The notes under the pieces: model-generated
Seen by the model: the letters and a program-made list of their open reading frames with translations, nothing else
The model's database searches: none
Told to the model about the DNA's origin: nothing
Made by a program: the position numbers and the translations under genes
Source: Piscinibacter sp.
GTDB lineage: Bacteria; Pseudomonadota; Gammaproteobacteria; Burkholderiales; Burkholderiaceae_C
DNA: 62,326 nucleotides
Assembly: GCA_019635485.1 (NCBI GenBank)
Contig: JAHBZL010000032.1
Location: 1-62,326, forward strand
Direction: 5' to 3'
Shown here: positions 7,932 to 17,317 of the stretch, piece after piece
Layout of the letters: each line of letters starts with the position of its first letter
Numbering within the stretch: the stretch's first letter is position 1

Positions 7932-9188
7932 ATGGATTGGCGCGACATCCCGGTCTTCATCGTGAACCGCAACCGCCTCGGGGCGCTGCAACGCCTGGTC
8001 GACTGGCTGCACACGGCCGGCACGCGCCGCATCGTGATCCTGGACAACGCCTCGGACTATCCGCCGCTGCTGGACTGGTACCGCGCGCTGCCGCCCGGCG
8101 TGAACACGATGCTGCTGCCGGAGAACCACGGCCCCTGGGTGCTGTGGCAGCAAGGCGTGCACCGCGTGCTCGAGACGCCCTACGTGCTGACAGACTCCGA
8201 CGTCGTGCCGGCCGACTTCTGCCCGAAGGACCTGATCGGAGCGCTGCTGGCCGCGCTGCAGCGCTTCCCGGACGCGAAGAAGGTCGGCCCGGCGCTGCGC
8301 ATCGACAACCTGCCCGACCACTACGCCCAGGCCGACACGGTGCGCAAGTGGGAGTCTCAGTTCTGGGAGCACCCGGTCGCGCCGGGCGTGTTCGCCGCGC
8401 CGATCGACACCACCTTCGCGCTGTACCCGCCGCGCGCCGAATTCAGCAACGAGGCGGGCAACCTGCGCCTCGGGCACCCGTACATCGTCGAGCACACCCC
8501 CTGGTACGTCGACGACGCCGCGCTCTCCGACGAGGAACGCCACTACCGTGCGCACACCAGCCCGGTCTACTCCAACTGGAGCGTGGTGAAGAAGGACGCC
8601 TGGGTGGACCGGAGCGCGCGCGTCACCGCCTTCGAGCAGCGCGCGCAGGTGCTGCACCTGGACGGCGGGCGCGAGTTCATCCCGGGCTGGATCAACGGCC
8701 AGGCGCTCGAGTACGACCCCGCGCAGGCCCGCGCACAGCGCCTGCCGCTGGCGGACGACACGCTGGACGGCATCCACCTCAGCCATGTGCTGGAAGGCGT
8801 GCGCGACGCGCAGCCGCTCTTCGACGAGCTGTGGCGCGCGGCACGGCCCGGCGCGAAGCTGGTCGTGCGCGTCGGCCACGGCGCGCGGGCGCAGACCTGG
8901 GACGACCCGACGCGACAGCGCGCCTGGTACGAAGGTTCGTTCGCCCACCTGGCCGCGCCGGTGGCCGGCCACGCGGGCCGCAGCGACTGGCAGCTCGAGG
9001 CCGTGCACCTGGTCGAGGACGCGGACGCGCGGCCGCAGGAAGTGGTCGCCGAGCTGCGCGCGGTCAAACCGGCGCGGCCCGCGGCCGGGCTGCACCCGGC
9101 GCCGCAGCCGGCGGTGCGGCCCGTGCGCGACCCGCGCGTCGACCCCGCCTTCGCGCCCGTGCACGCCGAACGGAGGGCCGCCGCGTGA
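7932..9188 (+). CDS. Glycosyltransferase (GT2-like) fused to a methyltransferase-like domain
   Basis: 418 aa. The N-terminal half (1-250) reads as a GT-A nucleotide-sugar transferase: VFIVNRNRLGALQRLVDWL, ILDNAS, and a DxD-type metal site D88-S-D90 (VLTDSDVVP). The C-terminal part (about 275-370) resembles the end of a class I SAM methyltransferase (LPLADDTLDGIHLSHVLEGV), but the glycine-rich motif I is not evident, so this half may be inactive. The start at 7932 begins the conserved domain; a longer in-frame start at 7770 lacks family support. The stop overlaps the GTG of the next gene, so this is the head of a four-gene plus-strand operon. Substrate unknown. Confidence 0.75.
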   Translation: MDWRDIPVFIVNRNRLGALQRLVDWLHTAGTRRIVILDNASDYPPLLDWYRALPPGVNTMLLPENHGPWVLWQQGVHRVLETPYVLTDSDVVPADFCPKDLIGALLAALQRFPDAKKVGPALRIDNLPDHYAQADTVRKWESQFWEHPVAPGVFAAPIDTTFALYPPRAEFSNEAGNLRLGHPYIVEHTPWYVDDAALSDEERHYRAHTSPVYSNWSVVKKDAWVDRSARVTAFEQRAQVLHLDGGREFIPGWINGQALEYDPAQARAQRLPLADDTLDGIHLSHVLEGVRDAQPLFDELWRAARPGAKLVVRVGHGARAQTWDDPTRQRAWYEGSFAHLAAPVAGHAGRSDWQLEAVHLVEDADARPQEVVAELRAVKPARPAAGLHPAPQPAVRPVRDPRVDPAFAPVHAERRAAA

Positions 9189-10861
9189 GCCTGGCGACCG
9201 ACGCGCTGCTGCGCCACGTGCAGGAGTTCGGCTACCGCAGCCGCCCCTTCGTCACCGACCTCGCGCAGGCTCCGCAGCGCGCGGACCGCTTCGGCGACCA
9301 GCTCTACTTCGGTGTGCTGGGCTACGAACGCGAGGTCTGGAGCGACGCCCGCACGATGCTCACGCTGGCCGCCGGCCACGACGAGCCGGCCGGCGACGCG
9401 GCGCTGTTCTACCTCGGGCTCGTGCAGGCGCGCCTGGGCGAGCCGGCGCTCGCCTTCGACACGCTGCTGCGTGCCTTCGGCCGCGGCATGCGCCTCGCGC
9501 CCGCGCTGCTCGAAGCGGCCTGCCTGGCACAGCGCCTCGGCGACGAGGGCACGGCGGTGGCGCTCTACCGCCAGTTCATCGGCATCGCCGGCGACCGCGA
9601 GGGGTACCGCCGCCTGCTGAGCCTGGACGAACTGCATGCCTACAACCGTGCGCTGGCGGCGCTGTCGCCGCGGGTCGCCACGCTGCTGGCGCCCTGCGCG
9701 CTGCTCGGCCGCGCCGCCCCCGCGCTGACCGGCGTGCAGCAGCGCACGATCGGCGCGCTGCTGGACGCCACCGCCGACGCGCAGGCCGCCGGCCAGCTCG
9801 CGCCGACCGAACTGGCCGGCCGCTGGACCGCCGCGCCGGCCCCGGCGCGGCCACGCCGCGTGCTGCTGCTGTTCGCGCGGCACATCAACTGCAGCGAGCG
9901 CTACGTCGAGAGCGACGTGCTGTACCACCTGGAACAGTCGGCGCGCGCGCGCGGCCACGAGGTCCGCGTGTTCGACGCCGACCGGTTGCTCTACGGCACC
10001 GACGCCGTGCCGGCGGAGCGGGTGATCGACGGCGCGCCGTACCGGCCGACGCCCGAGGCGACCGCACGCGAGCTCCAGCGGCTGCAGCAGGCGGTGGAGG
10101 ACTTCGCGCCCGACCTGCTGCTGTTCGAGGCCAACTTCGTCCCGACGGCGACCACGCTCGGACCGGACTTCCTTGCCACGCTGCCCGGCCGGCCGCACAT
10201 GAATGTCGTCGCGGTGGTGCCGGATCTTTACGACAGCGCGCCGGACTTCGCCGGCGCCTGGTCGGGCGCGGCGGATCGCGTGCTGTGCTTCAACGAACAC
10301 GGCCAGCACGCGCAGCGCCAACGCGACGCCGGCCGGCTGGTCTACTTCCCGCACCTGCCGTTCGCGCCCAATCCGCACGCGCAGGACGGCCCCCGCGAAT
10401 GGGATTTCGTCTTCGCCGGCGGGCTGCAGCGCGGGCGCGACGCGGTGCTGGCGCCGCTGGTGCGCCACGTGCCGCGGCACCGCATCGTCGCCGGCGACCG
10501 CCGCGCGACGAGTGCGCTGCCCGACGTCGACCAGTTCTACCGCTTCCTGGCCAGCGGCCACGTCACCTTCAACAGCGGCTTCCTGCCGCCGCCGCAGCCG
10601 CCGATCCAGACCGGCCGCACGGTGGAGGCGATGCTGGCGCGCACCGCGCTGCTCGAGGAGTCACCCGCCGCGCTGGCCCGCGGCTGGGTGCCCTGGCTGC
10701 ATTTCGTGCCGGTCGCCCACGCCGCGCAGGCGGTGGCCTGCACGCAGTTCCTCGCGGCCCATGCCGACCACCGCACCCGGCTGGTCGACGCCGCGCTCGC
10801 GCAGCTCGAGGCGCACTTCTCGCCGCGCCACTTCTGGACGCAGCTCGAATCGCTCGCCTGA
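9185..10861 (+). CDS. Tetratricopeptide-like and CgeB-like glycosyltransferase
   Basis: 558 aa starting at GTG 9185, with GGAGG upstream and a 4-nt overlap with the preceding stop. Residues 1-180 are helical and repeat-like (DAALFYLGLVQARLGEPALAF). From about 220 a GT-B style domain begins (RRVLLLFARHINCSERYVESD) and ends with a CgeB/spore-maturation type C-terminal domain (WDFVFAGGLQRGRD ... NSGFLPPPQPPIQTGRTVEAML). Probably transfers a sugar in surface-glycan assembly. Donor and acceptor cannot be read from the sequence. Confidence 0.7.
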   Translation: MSLATDALLRHVQEFGYRSRPFVTDLAQAPQRADRFGDQLYFGVLGYEREVWSDARTMLTLAAGHDEPAGDAALFYLGLVQARLGEPALAFDTLLRAFGRGMRLAPALLEAACLAQRLGDEGTAVALYRQFIGIAGDREGYRRLLSLDELHAYNRALAALSPRVATLLAPCALLGRAAPALTGVQQRTIGALLDATADAQAAGQLAPTELAGRWTAAPAPARPRRVLLLFARHINCSERYVESDVLYHLEQSARARGHEVRVFDADRLLYGTDAVPAERVIDGAPYRPTPEATARELQRLQQAVEDFAPDLLLFEANFVPTATTLGPDFLATLPGRPHMNVVAVVPDLYDSAPDFAGAWSGAADRVLCFNEHGQHAQRQRDAGRLVYFPHLPFAPNPHAQDGPREWDFVFAGGLQRGRDAVLAPLVRHVPRHRIVAGDRRATSALPDVDQFYRFLASGHVTFNSGFLPPPQPPIQTGRTVEAMLARTALLEESPAALARGWVPWLHFVPVAHAAQAVACTQFLAAHADHRTRLVDAALAQLEAHFSPRHFWTQLESLA

Positions 10862-10872
10862 GGAGACCCCCC

Positions 10873-11811
10873 GTGCGCTTCTTCATCCACAGCGGCAACC
10901 ACAACAACTCCAATGGCATCGGCGACACCGTTATGCTGTTGAAGAACGCGTTGCAGGACTGCGGCCACCAGGCCTGCATCTCGCACCGCATCGAGCCGGG
11001 CGCGGTCAACCTCGTGCTCGAGCATTTCATCGAGGAACGCCACCTGCGCGCGCTGCTGGAGGGCCACGCCGCCGGCGCGCGCTTCATCCTGATCGGCACC
11101 GAGCCGATCATCGGCGGCACCTTCAACGGCGGCATCGAGTCGCGCCACTGGCACTACGGCAACCGCGACTACTGGAAGCTGCGCTTCGACGCCTTCAAGG
11201 TCGCCGTGAACCTGGCCGAGGCGGTCTGGGTGCTGGCCGAGAGCATGGTGCCGGCCTACGCCGAGACGTTCCCGCAGCTGCCGGTGCGTTTCCTGCCGCA
11301 CGGCTGGGTGGACCACTTCGCGACCGTGCGCCAGCGGCCGGAGGCCGAGCGCGACATCGACTTCTACTTCTCCGGCAGCCTGACCGAGCACCGCCAGGGC
11401 ATCCTGCAGGCGCTGGCGCGCGACCACGTGGTCGTGCACAACGACCAGAACACGCCCGAGTACCTGCGGCAGGACCACCTGTCGCGCGCCAAGGTATGCC
11501 TGTCGCTGCGCCTGTCCGAGGGCAACCGCATCCCGTCGGTCTCGCGCATGCATTTCCACCTGCAGAACCGCAGCTTCCTCGTCCACGAGGCCTACGAGCT
11601 GCCCTGCCCGCTGGACCCCTTCGTGCTGGCGGCGAAGACCGAGGACCTCGTGCCCTGGGCGCTGGCGGCCCTGCAGCTGCCGAACCGGCGCGAGATCGCC
11701 GACGGCGTGCACGAGCAGTTCAAGGCCGCGCTGCCGATGACCCGCCTGCTGCCGCCGCTGCTTGACGAGGCGCTGCAGCGCCTGGACGGGCCGCTGGCCC
11801 GGGCTGCCTGA
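10873..11811 (+). CDS. CgeB-like glycosyltransferase
   Basis: 312 aa starting at GTG 10873, 11 nt after the previous stop, with GAGGAGA upstream. It opens with VRFFIHSGNHNNSNGIGD and has GT-B features: VWVLAESMVPAYAETF, then FYFSGSLTEHRQGIL and a C-terminal region with CLSLRLSEGNRIPSVSRMHF. This matches the general style of CgeB/Glyco_trans_1_2 proteins. It is part of the same tight operon as 9185 and fcl. Function beyond glycan synthesis is not assigned. Confidence 0.65.
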   Translation: MRFFIHSGNHNNSNGIGDTVMLLKNALQDCGHQACISHRIEPGAVNLVLEHFIEERHLRALLEGHAAGARFILIGTEPIIGGTFNGGIESRHWHYGNRDYWKLRFDAFKVAVNLAEAVWVLAESMVPAYAETFPQLPVRFLPHGWVDHFATVRQRPEAERDIDFYFSGSLTEHRQGILQALARDHVVVHNDQNTPEYLRQDHLSRAKVCLSLRLSEGNRIPSVSRMHFHLQNRSFLVHEAYELPCPLDPFVLAAKTEDLVPWALAALQLPNRREIADGVHEQFKAALPMTRLLPPLLDEALQRLDGPLARAA

Positions 11812-11824
11812 GGAGCCCCCCACG

Positions 11825-12775
11825 ATGATCGACCAGAACGACCTCGTCTACGTCGCCGGGCACCGCGGCATGGTGGGTTCGGCGCTGCTGCGCTGCCTGC
11901 GCTCGCGCGGCTACGGCCGGCTGCTGACGCGCACGCGCGACGAGCTGGACCTGCTGGACCAGGCTGCGGTGCACGCCTTCCTCGCGGAGCACCGGCCGCA
12001 CTACGTGTTCATCGCGGCGGCGCGGGTCGGCGGCATCGAGGCGAATCGCTCGCGGCCGGCCGAGTTCCTGTCCGAGAACCTGCAGATCGCCGCCAACCTG
12101 ATCGAGGGGGCGCACCGCGCCGGCATCCAGCGCCTGATGTTCCTCGGCTCGAACTGCATCTACCCGCGCGAGTGCGTCCAGCCGATGCCCGAGAGCGCGC
12201 TGCTGACCGGCCCGCTGGAGCCGACCAACGAGGCCTACGCGATCGCCAAGATCGCCGGGCTGAAGCTGGCCGAGGCGCACCAGCGCCAGCACGGGCGCGA
12301 CTACGTCACCGTGCTGCCGGCCAGCCTGTACGGGCCGAACGACAACTACACGCCGGGCCAGAGCCACGTGCTGCCGGCGCTGCTGCGCCGCGCGCACGAG
12401 GCGCGCGAGCGCGGCGATGCGGAGCTGGTCGTCTGGGGCAGCGGCACGCCGCGCCGCGAGTTCCTCTACGTCGACGACCTCGCGCAGGCCTGCGTGATGC
12501 TCGCCGAGACCGGCTACACCGGCGGCCCGCTGAACATCGGCTGCGGCGCGGACCTGTCGATCCGCGAGCTCGCCGAGGCGGTCGTCGAGACGGTGGGCTT
12601 CGAGGGCCGCTTGGTGTTCGACGCCAGCAAGCCCGACGGCATGCCGCGCAAGCTGCTCGACTCCGCGCGCGTGCGCGCGCTCGGCTGGCGGCCGACCGTG
12701 AGCCTGCGCGACGGCCTGCAGCGCGCCTACGAGTGCGCGCCCTGGCGCACCACCGACACCGTCGCCATGCCCTGA
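11825..12775 (+). CDS. fcl: GDP-L-fucose synthase / GDP-4-keto-6-deoxysugar epimerase-reductase
   Basis: 316-aa short-chain dehydrogenase. NADP-binding GHRGMVGSALL at residues 12-22 and catalytic S109, Y138 and K142 (EAYAIAKIAG), with C111 equivalent to the epimerisation cysteine of E. coli Fcl (C109). Known members turn GDP-4-keto-6-deoxy-D-mannose into GDP-L-fucose; close relatives (WcaG/MlghC/DdahC) act on GDP-4-keto-6-deoxyheptose. No gmd-type 4,6-dehydratase is in the window, so the substrate is made elsewhere. Its last 49 nt overlap the convergent RlmN-like gene. Confidence 0.88.
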   Translation: MIDQNDLVYVAGHRGMVGSALLRCLRSRGYGRLLTRTRDELDLLDQAAVHAFLAEHRPHYVFIAAARVGGIEANRSRPAEFLSENLQIAANLIEGAHRAGIQRLMFLGSNCIYPRECVQPMPESALLTGPLEPTNEAYAIAKIAGLKLAEAHQRQHGRDYVTVLPASLYGPNDNYTPGQSHVLPALLRRAHEARERGDAELVVWGSGTPRREFLYVDDLAQACVMLAETGYTGGPLNIGCGADLSIRELAEAVVETVGFEGRLVFDASKPDGMPRKLLDSARVRALGWRPTVSLRDGLQRAYECAPWRTTDTVAMP

Positions 12776-13764
12776 GCGCGCGAGCGCAGCTGCCCGCAGC
12801 CGCCCTCCACGTCCTGCCCGGCCGACTGGCGCATGCGCGTCAGCACGCCGCGGCGGTTCAGCGCGCGGAAGATCGCGGTCACCCGCTGGTCGTCGGGCCG
12901 GCGATAGTCCAGCCCGTCGACGCGGTTCCACGGGATCATGTTCAGGATCGCGTAGCGGCGCGCCAGCCGGCCGGCGAGCGCCTCGATCTCGTCGTCGCCG
13001 TCGTTGATGCCTTCCAGCAGCGTCCACTGCACCTGCAGCGGATAGCCGGTGGCGCGCGCGTACGCCAGGCCGCGCTCGAGCAGCTCGGCCGGCTCGAAGG
13101 CCGGTGCGCGCGGCAGCAGCGTGGCCCGCCGCGCCGCGTCCATCGAGTGCAGCGACAGCGCCAGCGCCGGCTTGACCCGGCCCTGCGGCAGCCGCTCGAA
13201 CACACGGGCGTCGCCCACGGTCGAGAACACGAGGTCCTTGTGACCGATGCCGCCGGCCGTGCCGAGCAGGTCGATCGCCTCCAGCACGTTGTCCAGGTTG
13301 TGCGCCGGCTCGCCCATGCCCATGAAGACGACCTTCTTCACGGTCCGGCGCGCACGCGCCAGCGCCACCTGGGCGACGATCTCGGCGCTGCCGAGCTGGC
13401 GCAGCAGCCCCTCGCGGCCGGTCATGCAGAAGCCGCAGCCGACCGCGCAGCCGACCTGCGTCGACACGCACAGGCCGCCGCGCGGCAGCAGCACGCTCTC
13501 GACGGTCTGGCCGTCGGCCAGCGCGACCAGCAGGCGCGCCGAGCCGTCCGCGGCGGGGTGTTCGCTGCGCAGGCGGGCCAGTGCGCCGAGCTGCGTCTCG
13601 AGCGCCGGCAGGCCCTCGCGCAGGCGCAGCGGCAGGAAGTCTTCGGGGCGGCGCCGGCCGGCATCCTGCGGCCGGGCCTGCGCCCACTGGCGCAGCACGC
13701 GCTCCTCGTGCACCGGCTTGGCCTCCAGCGCACGCAGCTGCGCGCGCAGGTCGGCGACGCGCAT
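12727..13764 (-). CDS. RlmN/Cfr-family radical SAM RNA methyltransferase
   Basis: 345 aa. Radical SAM cluster C106-x3-C110-x2-C113 (CAVGCGFC), the GMGEPAHNLDNV motif and the methyl-carrying C-terminal cysteine C323 (DVEGGCGQL) place it in the RlmN/Cfr family, which methylates A2503 of 23S rRNA and sometimes tRNA A37. It may be a paralogue rather than the housekeeping RlmN, which usually sits by ndk/pilF in this group; hence no symbol. The start shares one base with the stop of the META lipoprotein (TGATG). Its 3' end overlaps fcl by 49 nt. Confidence 0.85.
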   Translation of the reverse strand: MRVADLRAQLRALEAKPVHEERVLRQWAQARPQDAGRRRPEDFLPLRLREGLPALETQLGALARLRSEHPAADGSARLLVALADGQTVESVLLPRGGLCVSTQVGCAVGCGFCMTGREGLLRQLGSAEIVAQVALARARRTVKKVVFMGMGEPAHNLDNVLEAIDLLGTAGGIGHKDLVFSTVGDARVFERLPQGRVKPALALSLHSMDAARRATLLPRAPAFEPAELLERGLAYARATGYPLQVQWTLLEGINDGDDEIEALAGRLARRYAILNMIPWNRVDGLDYRRPDDQRVTAIFRALNRRGVLTRMRQSAGQDVEGGCGQLRSRAQGMATVSVVRQGAHS

Positions 13765-14204
13765 CACGGTGCGGCCTCGATACGTGTCGCGCGCAGCACG
13801 CCGCGGCCGTCGGCGTCGCGCAGCTCGAGGATGCCGTCGTCGCGCACGCGCGCGGTCGCGGCCAGCTCGAGCGCGGTCAGCACACGGTCCTCCTGCTCGC
13901 GCTGCAGCTCGGGGCAGGTGCGCCGCGTGATCGCCACCGGCCCGATCGCCAGCCGGTCGCCGGCCAGCGTGTAGGCCGCCGTCAGCACGTTGCAGCTGGT
14001 GTGGCCGCCGAGCCGGCCGTCCGGCTCGAACACCAGGCGGGCATGGCGCTTGTCGAGCAAGGGCTCGGAGCGTGCCTGCTCGATGCGCCACAGGCCGGCG
14101 ACGCTGCGTGCGGGCGGCGGCGCCACGGCGCTGCAGGCGGCCAGCACGGCGGCCAGCGCGGCCACCGGCATGCGCCAGCGAAAGGAAGGGAGGAAGACGG
14201 ACAA
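13764..14204 (-). CDS. META-domain lipoprotein (HslJ-like)
   Basis: A META/HslJ-type domain follows a lipoprotein signal: GLWRIEQARSEP, LVFEPDGRLGGHTSCN and a CPELQREQ segment are typical. I prefer the TTG start at 14204 (146 aa) because it supplies a charged n-region (SFRWR) before the hydrophobic run and lipobox LAAC; the ATG at 14171 would leave only a 13-residue uncharged signal. HslJ-like proteins are envelope proteins linked to stress or novobiocin resistance in E. coli. It is cotranscribed with the RlmN-like gene. Confidence 0.7.
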   Translation of the reverse strand: MSVFLPSFRWRMPVAALAAVLAACSAVAPPPARSVAGLWRIEQARSEPLLDKRHARLVFEPDGRLGGHTSCNVLTAAYTLAGDRLAIGPVAITRRTCPELQREQEDRVLTALELAATARVRDDGILELRDADGRGVLRATRIEAAP

Positions 14205-14348
14205 GCGGGACTCGCTGCGCGCACCGGCGCGCGGCGCGCAGTCTAGCCCGGCCGCGCCGAACCGGGCCCGGCGATGGGCGCCAATACATTGGGACAAATG
14301 CACTTTGTTACCATGGACCTTCGTTCCACCCAGCAGTCAGGAAGAACC

Positions 14349-15809
14349 ATGGACCAGAACGCATTCCTCACCGCGCTTCAGGCCTCTCTGGGCAGTCACA
14401 TCCCGCAGATCCTCGGCGCCATCGCGATCTTCGCCGTGGGCTGGCTGATCGCCGTGCTGGCGCGCGCCGCGACACGCCGCCTGCTGTCGCTGCTGGCCGT
14501 GAACCGCCGCATCGAGGACAGCACCGGCGCCAAGGTCGATGCCGAATTCCCGGTCGCCGTCGGCGTGTTCTGGCTCGTCATCCTCGGCGCCGTGATCGCC
14601 GCGCTGACGGCGCTGGACCTGTCGGCGCTGTCCACACCGTTTTCGCTGATGCTGACCGACATCGTCGGCTACCTCCCGCACCTGGTGGCGGGCCTGGTGC
14701 TGGCGCTGGTGGCGTGGCTGATCGCGACGGTGCTGCGCGCGGCCGCCGGCAAGGCACTGTCGATGACCGGGCTGGACGACAAGCTCAGCGCCGCGGCCGG
14801 CATGGCGCCGATGAGCCGCAACGTGGGCAACGTGCTGTTCTGGCTCGTGATGCTGCTGTTCCTGCCCTCGATCCTCGGCGCCTTCCGCCTCGAGGGCACG
14901 CTGGGCCCGGTGCAGACCATGCTCGGCTCGGCGCTCGAGATGCTGCCCAACGTCTTCGCCGCCGCGGTGATCGGCTTCGTCGGTTTCGTCGTCGCGCGCG
15001 TGCTGCGCGGCCTGGTCGTGAACCTGCTGGCCGCGGCCGGCGCCGACACGCTGAGCGAACGCGCCGGGCTGGACGGTTCGGTCAAGTTCTCGCGGCTGGC
15101 CGGCACGCTCGTCTTCATCCTGGTGCTCGTGCCCTCGCTGATCGCGGCGCTCGACGCGCTGAAGATCGAAGCCGTGTCGCGCCCGGCGACGCTGATGCTG
15201 GGCCAGATGCTCGACGCGGTCCCGCACCTCATCGCCGCCGCGGTAATCCTGCTGATCACCTACTACGTCGCGCGCTTCGCGTCGGTGCTGCTGGCGCGCC
15301 TGCTCGAGAGCGCCGGCTTCGACGCCCTCCCCGCCCGCCTGGGCCTGGGCGCGGCGCTGAGCGGGCCGACCCGGCCGTCGCAGCTGGCGCAGTGGGCGGT
15401 GATGTTCTTCGCGATGCTGTTCGCCGCGGTCGAGGCCGCCGCCCAGCTGGGCTTCGCGCAGGTGCGCGACGTCGTGACCACCTTCATCGGCTTCGCCGGC
15501 GACATCGTGCTGGGCGGCCTGATCCTAGCGATCGGCTTCTGGCTCGCCAACCTCGCCTACGACGCGATCGACAAGGCCAGCGGCGAGAAGTCGGCCGGGC
15601 TGGCCGCGGTGGCGCGGATCGCCATCCTCGGCGTGGTGATCGCGATGGGCCTGCGGGCGATGGGCATCGCCAACGAGATCGTGCAGCTCGCGTTCGCGCT
15701 CACCTTCGGCGCTGTGGCCGTGGCCGTCGCGCTGTCGTTCGGGCTCGGCGGGCGCGAAGCGGCCGGCAAGCTGATGGAGCACTGGACGGCGCGCTGGCGG
15801 CGCGACTGA
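14349..15809 (+). CDS. TM-helix repeat mechanosensitive-channel-family protein (CmpX-like)
   Basis: 486 aa, nearly all membrane helices. It shows several repeats of a paired TM-helix unit (for example PHLVAGLVLALVAWLIATVLR, PNVFAAAVIGFVGFVVARVL, PHLIAAAVILLITYYVARF), the architecture of CmpX-like members of the MscS-related family. The C-terminus ends with a Gly-rich helix (AVAVALSFGLGGREAAGKLM) like the MscS pore entry, but no large cytoplasmic MscS vestibule follows. Start chosen at ATG 14349 with AGGAAGA upstream. Role probably in envelope tension or ion leak; not proven. Confidence 0.75.
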   Translation: MDQNAFLTALQASLGSHIPQILGAIAIFAVGWLIAVLARAATRRLLSLLAVNRRIEDSTGAKVDAEFPVAVGVFWLVILGAVIAALTALDLSALSTPFSLMLTDIVGYLPHLVAGLVLALVAWLIATVLRAAAGKALSMTGLDDKLSAAAGMAPMSRNVGNVLFWLVMLLFLPSILGAFRLEGTLGPVQTMLGSALEMLPNVFAAAVIGFVGFVVARVLRGLVVNLLAAAGADTLSERAGLDGSVKFSRLAGTLVFILVLVPSLIAALDALKIEAVSRPATLMLGQMLDAVPHLIAAAVILLITYYVARFASVLLARLLESAGFDALPARLGLGAALSGPTRPSQLAQWAVMFFAMLFAAVEAAAQLGFAQVRDVVTTFIGFAGDIVLGGLILAIGFWLANLAYDAIDKASGEKSAGLAAVARIAILGVVIAMGLRAMGIANEIVQLAFALTFGAVAVAVALSFGLGGREAAGKLMEHWTARWRRD

Positions 15810-15985
15810 GGGGCGGCAGGGCGGCGCCGGGCCGGCGGCCGGCGTGGCTCCGGGCCATGGCTCTCGTCGGCGGCCCCGATGGCCCATCCGGCCGATGGCA
15901 GGCGGGCCATGAATGCCCAGCATGGGCGGTCATGCGAGGCGGGACTCCTCTTCCGGCTCGCCCCACCCCAACGCCGGGAAACGCC

Positions 15986-17239
15986 ATGCCGCTCACGTAC
16001 CGCCCCCGTCAGGCCCATTGGGCCCTGCTCCTCGCCACCACCCTCGCCCTCGCCGCCTGTGGCGGCGGCGGCGACGGCCCGGCCAGCGCCGAGACGGCCA
16101 CGCCGGACGACGCCGAACACGCCGCCGCCCTCGCGGCGGGCGCAGCCGATGCGTCGTTCGACGCCGCCCTGCCTTCGCTGATCGCCCGCCGCAAGCCGCA
16201 GTTCGCCTTCCTCGACTTCGCCAAGGGCCGCCGCCTGTTCGAACGCGAGACCTTCGGCGGCAACGGCCGCACCTGCCTGACCTGCCACTCGCGCGAGACC
16301 GGCACCACCTCGCCCGCGGACGCGCAGCACCGCTTCGCCGTCAACCCGGCCGATCCGCTCTTCCTGGCCGACGGCAGCGACGACGGCCAGGGCCACGGCA
16401 GCACCCGCATGCGCCAGGACGCGACGGTGCTGGTGCGCATCGCGCTGCCCGAGAACGTCAGCCTGGCGAACGACCCGACGGCACGCAGCGTCGTGCTGCG
16501 CCGCGGCATCCCGTCGACGCTGAACACGCCGGCGCTGGACGACGTGCTGATGCTCGACGGCCGGCAGCCCGACCTGCCCGCGCAGGCGCGCGGCGCCATC
16601 GCCGACCACGCCCAGGCCACGCGCGAGCCGCGCGCCGACGAACTGGCGCTGATCGCGGCCTTCCAGCAGACGCCGGCCTTCTTCAGCTCGGCGACGATGC
16701 TGAAGTACGCCTACTTCGGCGCCACCCCCGCGCTGCCGCCAGGCCGCACCGAGGCCGAGAAGCGCGGCCGGCGCTTCTTCGTCGACGCCCCGCTGCAGGG
16801 CGACTTCAAGACCGGGCTGTGCTCCGGCTGCCACAGCGGGCCGATGCTCAACGAGACCAACGAGTTCATCCCGGCGCCGCCGTTCCGACGCGGTGGGCGC
16901 TTCCAGTCGGTGGGTGTGTCGGAGTTCAACGTCGCCGGCAACCCGGTGCTCGACGTCGTGTTCCGCAACGCCGATGGCACGACGACGACGGTGTCCAGCC
17001 CGGACCCCGGCCGCGCGCTGATCACCGGCAATGCGCAGGACGTGGAGAGCCTGAACGCGTTCAAGATCCCGTCGCTGTGGGGTGTCGCGCGCACGGCGCC
17101 GTACTTCCACGACAACTCCGCCAGGACGCTGGAGGACGTGGCGCGCCACTACGCCCAGTTCTTCGCCGCGGTGTCGCCGATCGTGCTGACCCCGGAGGAC
17201 CAGGCCGACATGGTGGCCTACATGAAGTTGCTGCGCTGA
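15986..17239 (+). CDS. Di-haem cytochrome c peroxidase / MauG-type lipoprotein
   Basis: 417 aa. Lipoprotein signal with lipobox ALAAC (C25), so probably tethered to a membrane on the periplasmic side. Two c-haem motifs: C97-LT-C-H101 and C279-SG-C-H283. The second half is the typical CCP_MauG region (RGIPSTLNTPALDD, FKIPSLWGVARTAPYFHDNSARTLEDVARHYAQFF). Likely reduces H2O2 or carries out an MauG-like oxidation. It appears monocistronic between the channel gene and the diguanylate cyclase. Confidence 0.85.
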   Translation: MPLTYRPRQAHWALLLATTLALAACGGGGDGPASAETATPDDAEHAAALAAGAADASFDAALPSLIARRKPQFAFLDFAKGRRLFERETFGGNGRTCLTCHSRETGTTSPADAQHRFAVNPADPLFLADGSDDGQGHGSTRMRQDATVLVRIALPENVSLANDPTARSVVLRRGIPSTLNTPALDDVLMLDGRQPDLPAQARGAIADHAQATREPRADELALIAAFQQTPAFFSSATMLKYAYFGATPALPPGRTEAEKRGRRFFVDAPLQGDFKTGLCSGCHSGPMLNETNEFIPAPPFRRGGRFQSVGVSEFNVAGNPVLDVVFRNADGTTTTVSSPDPGRALITGNAQDVESLNAFKIPSLWGVARTAPYFHDNSARTLEDVARHYAQFFAAVSPIVLTPEDQADMVAYMKLLR

Positions 17240-17317
17240 GAAGGGCACCGCACTTGATCGGCGCGGCACAGCGCCGACAATGGAGGCGGCCGGAGGCCCG
17301 CGCCCCCGGCCGCCGCC

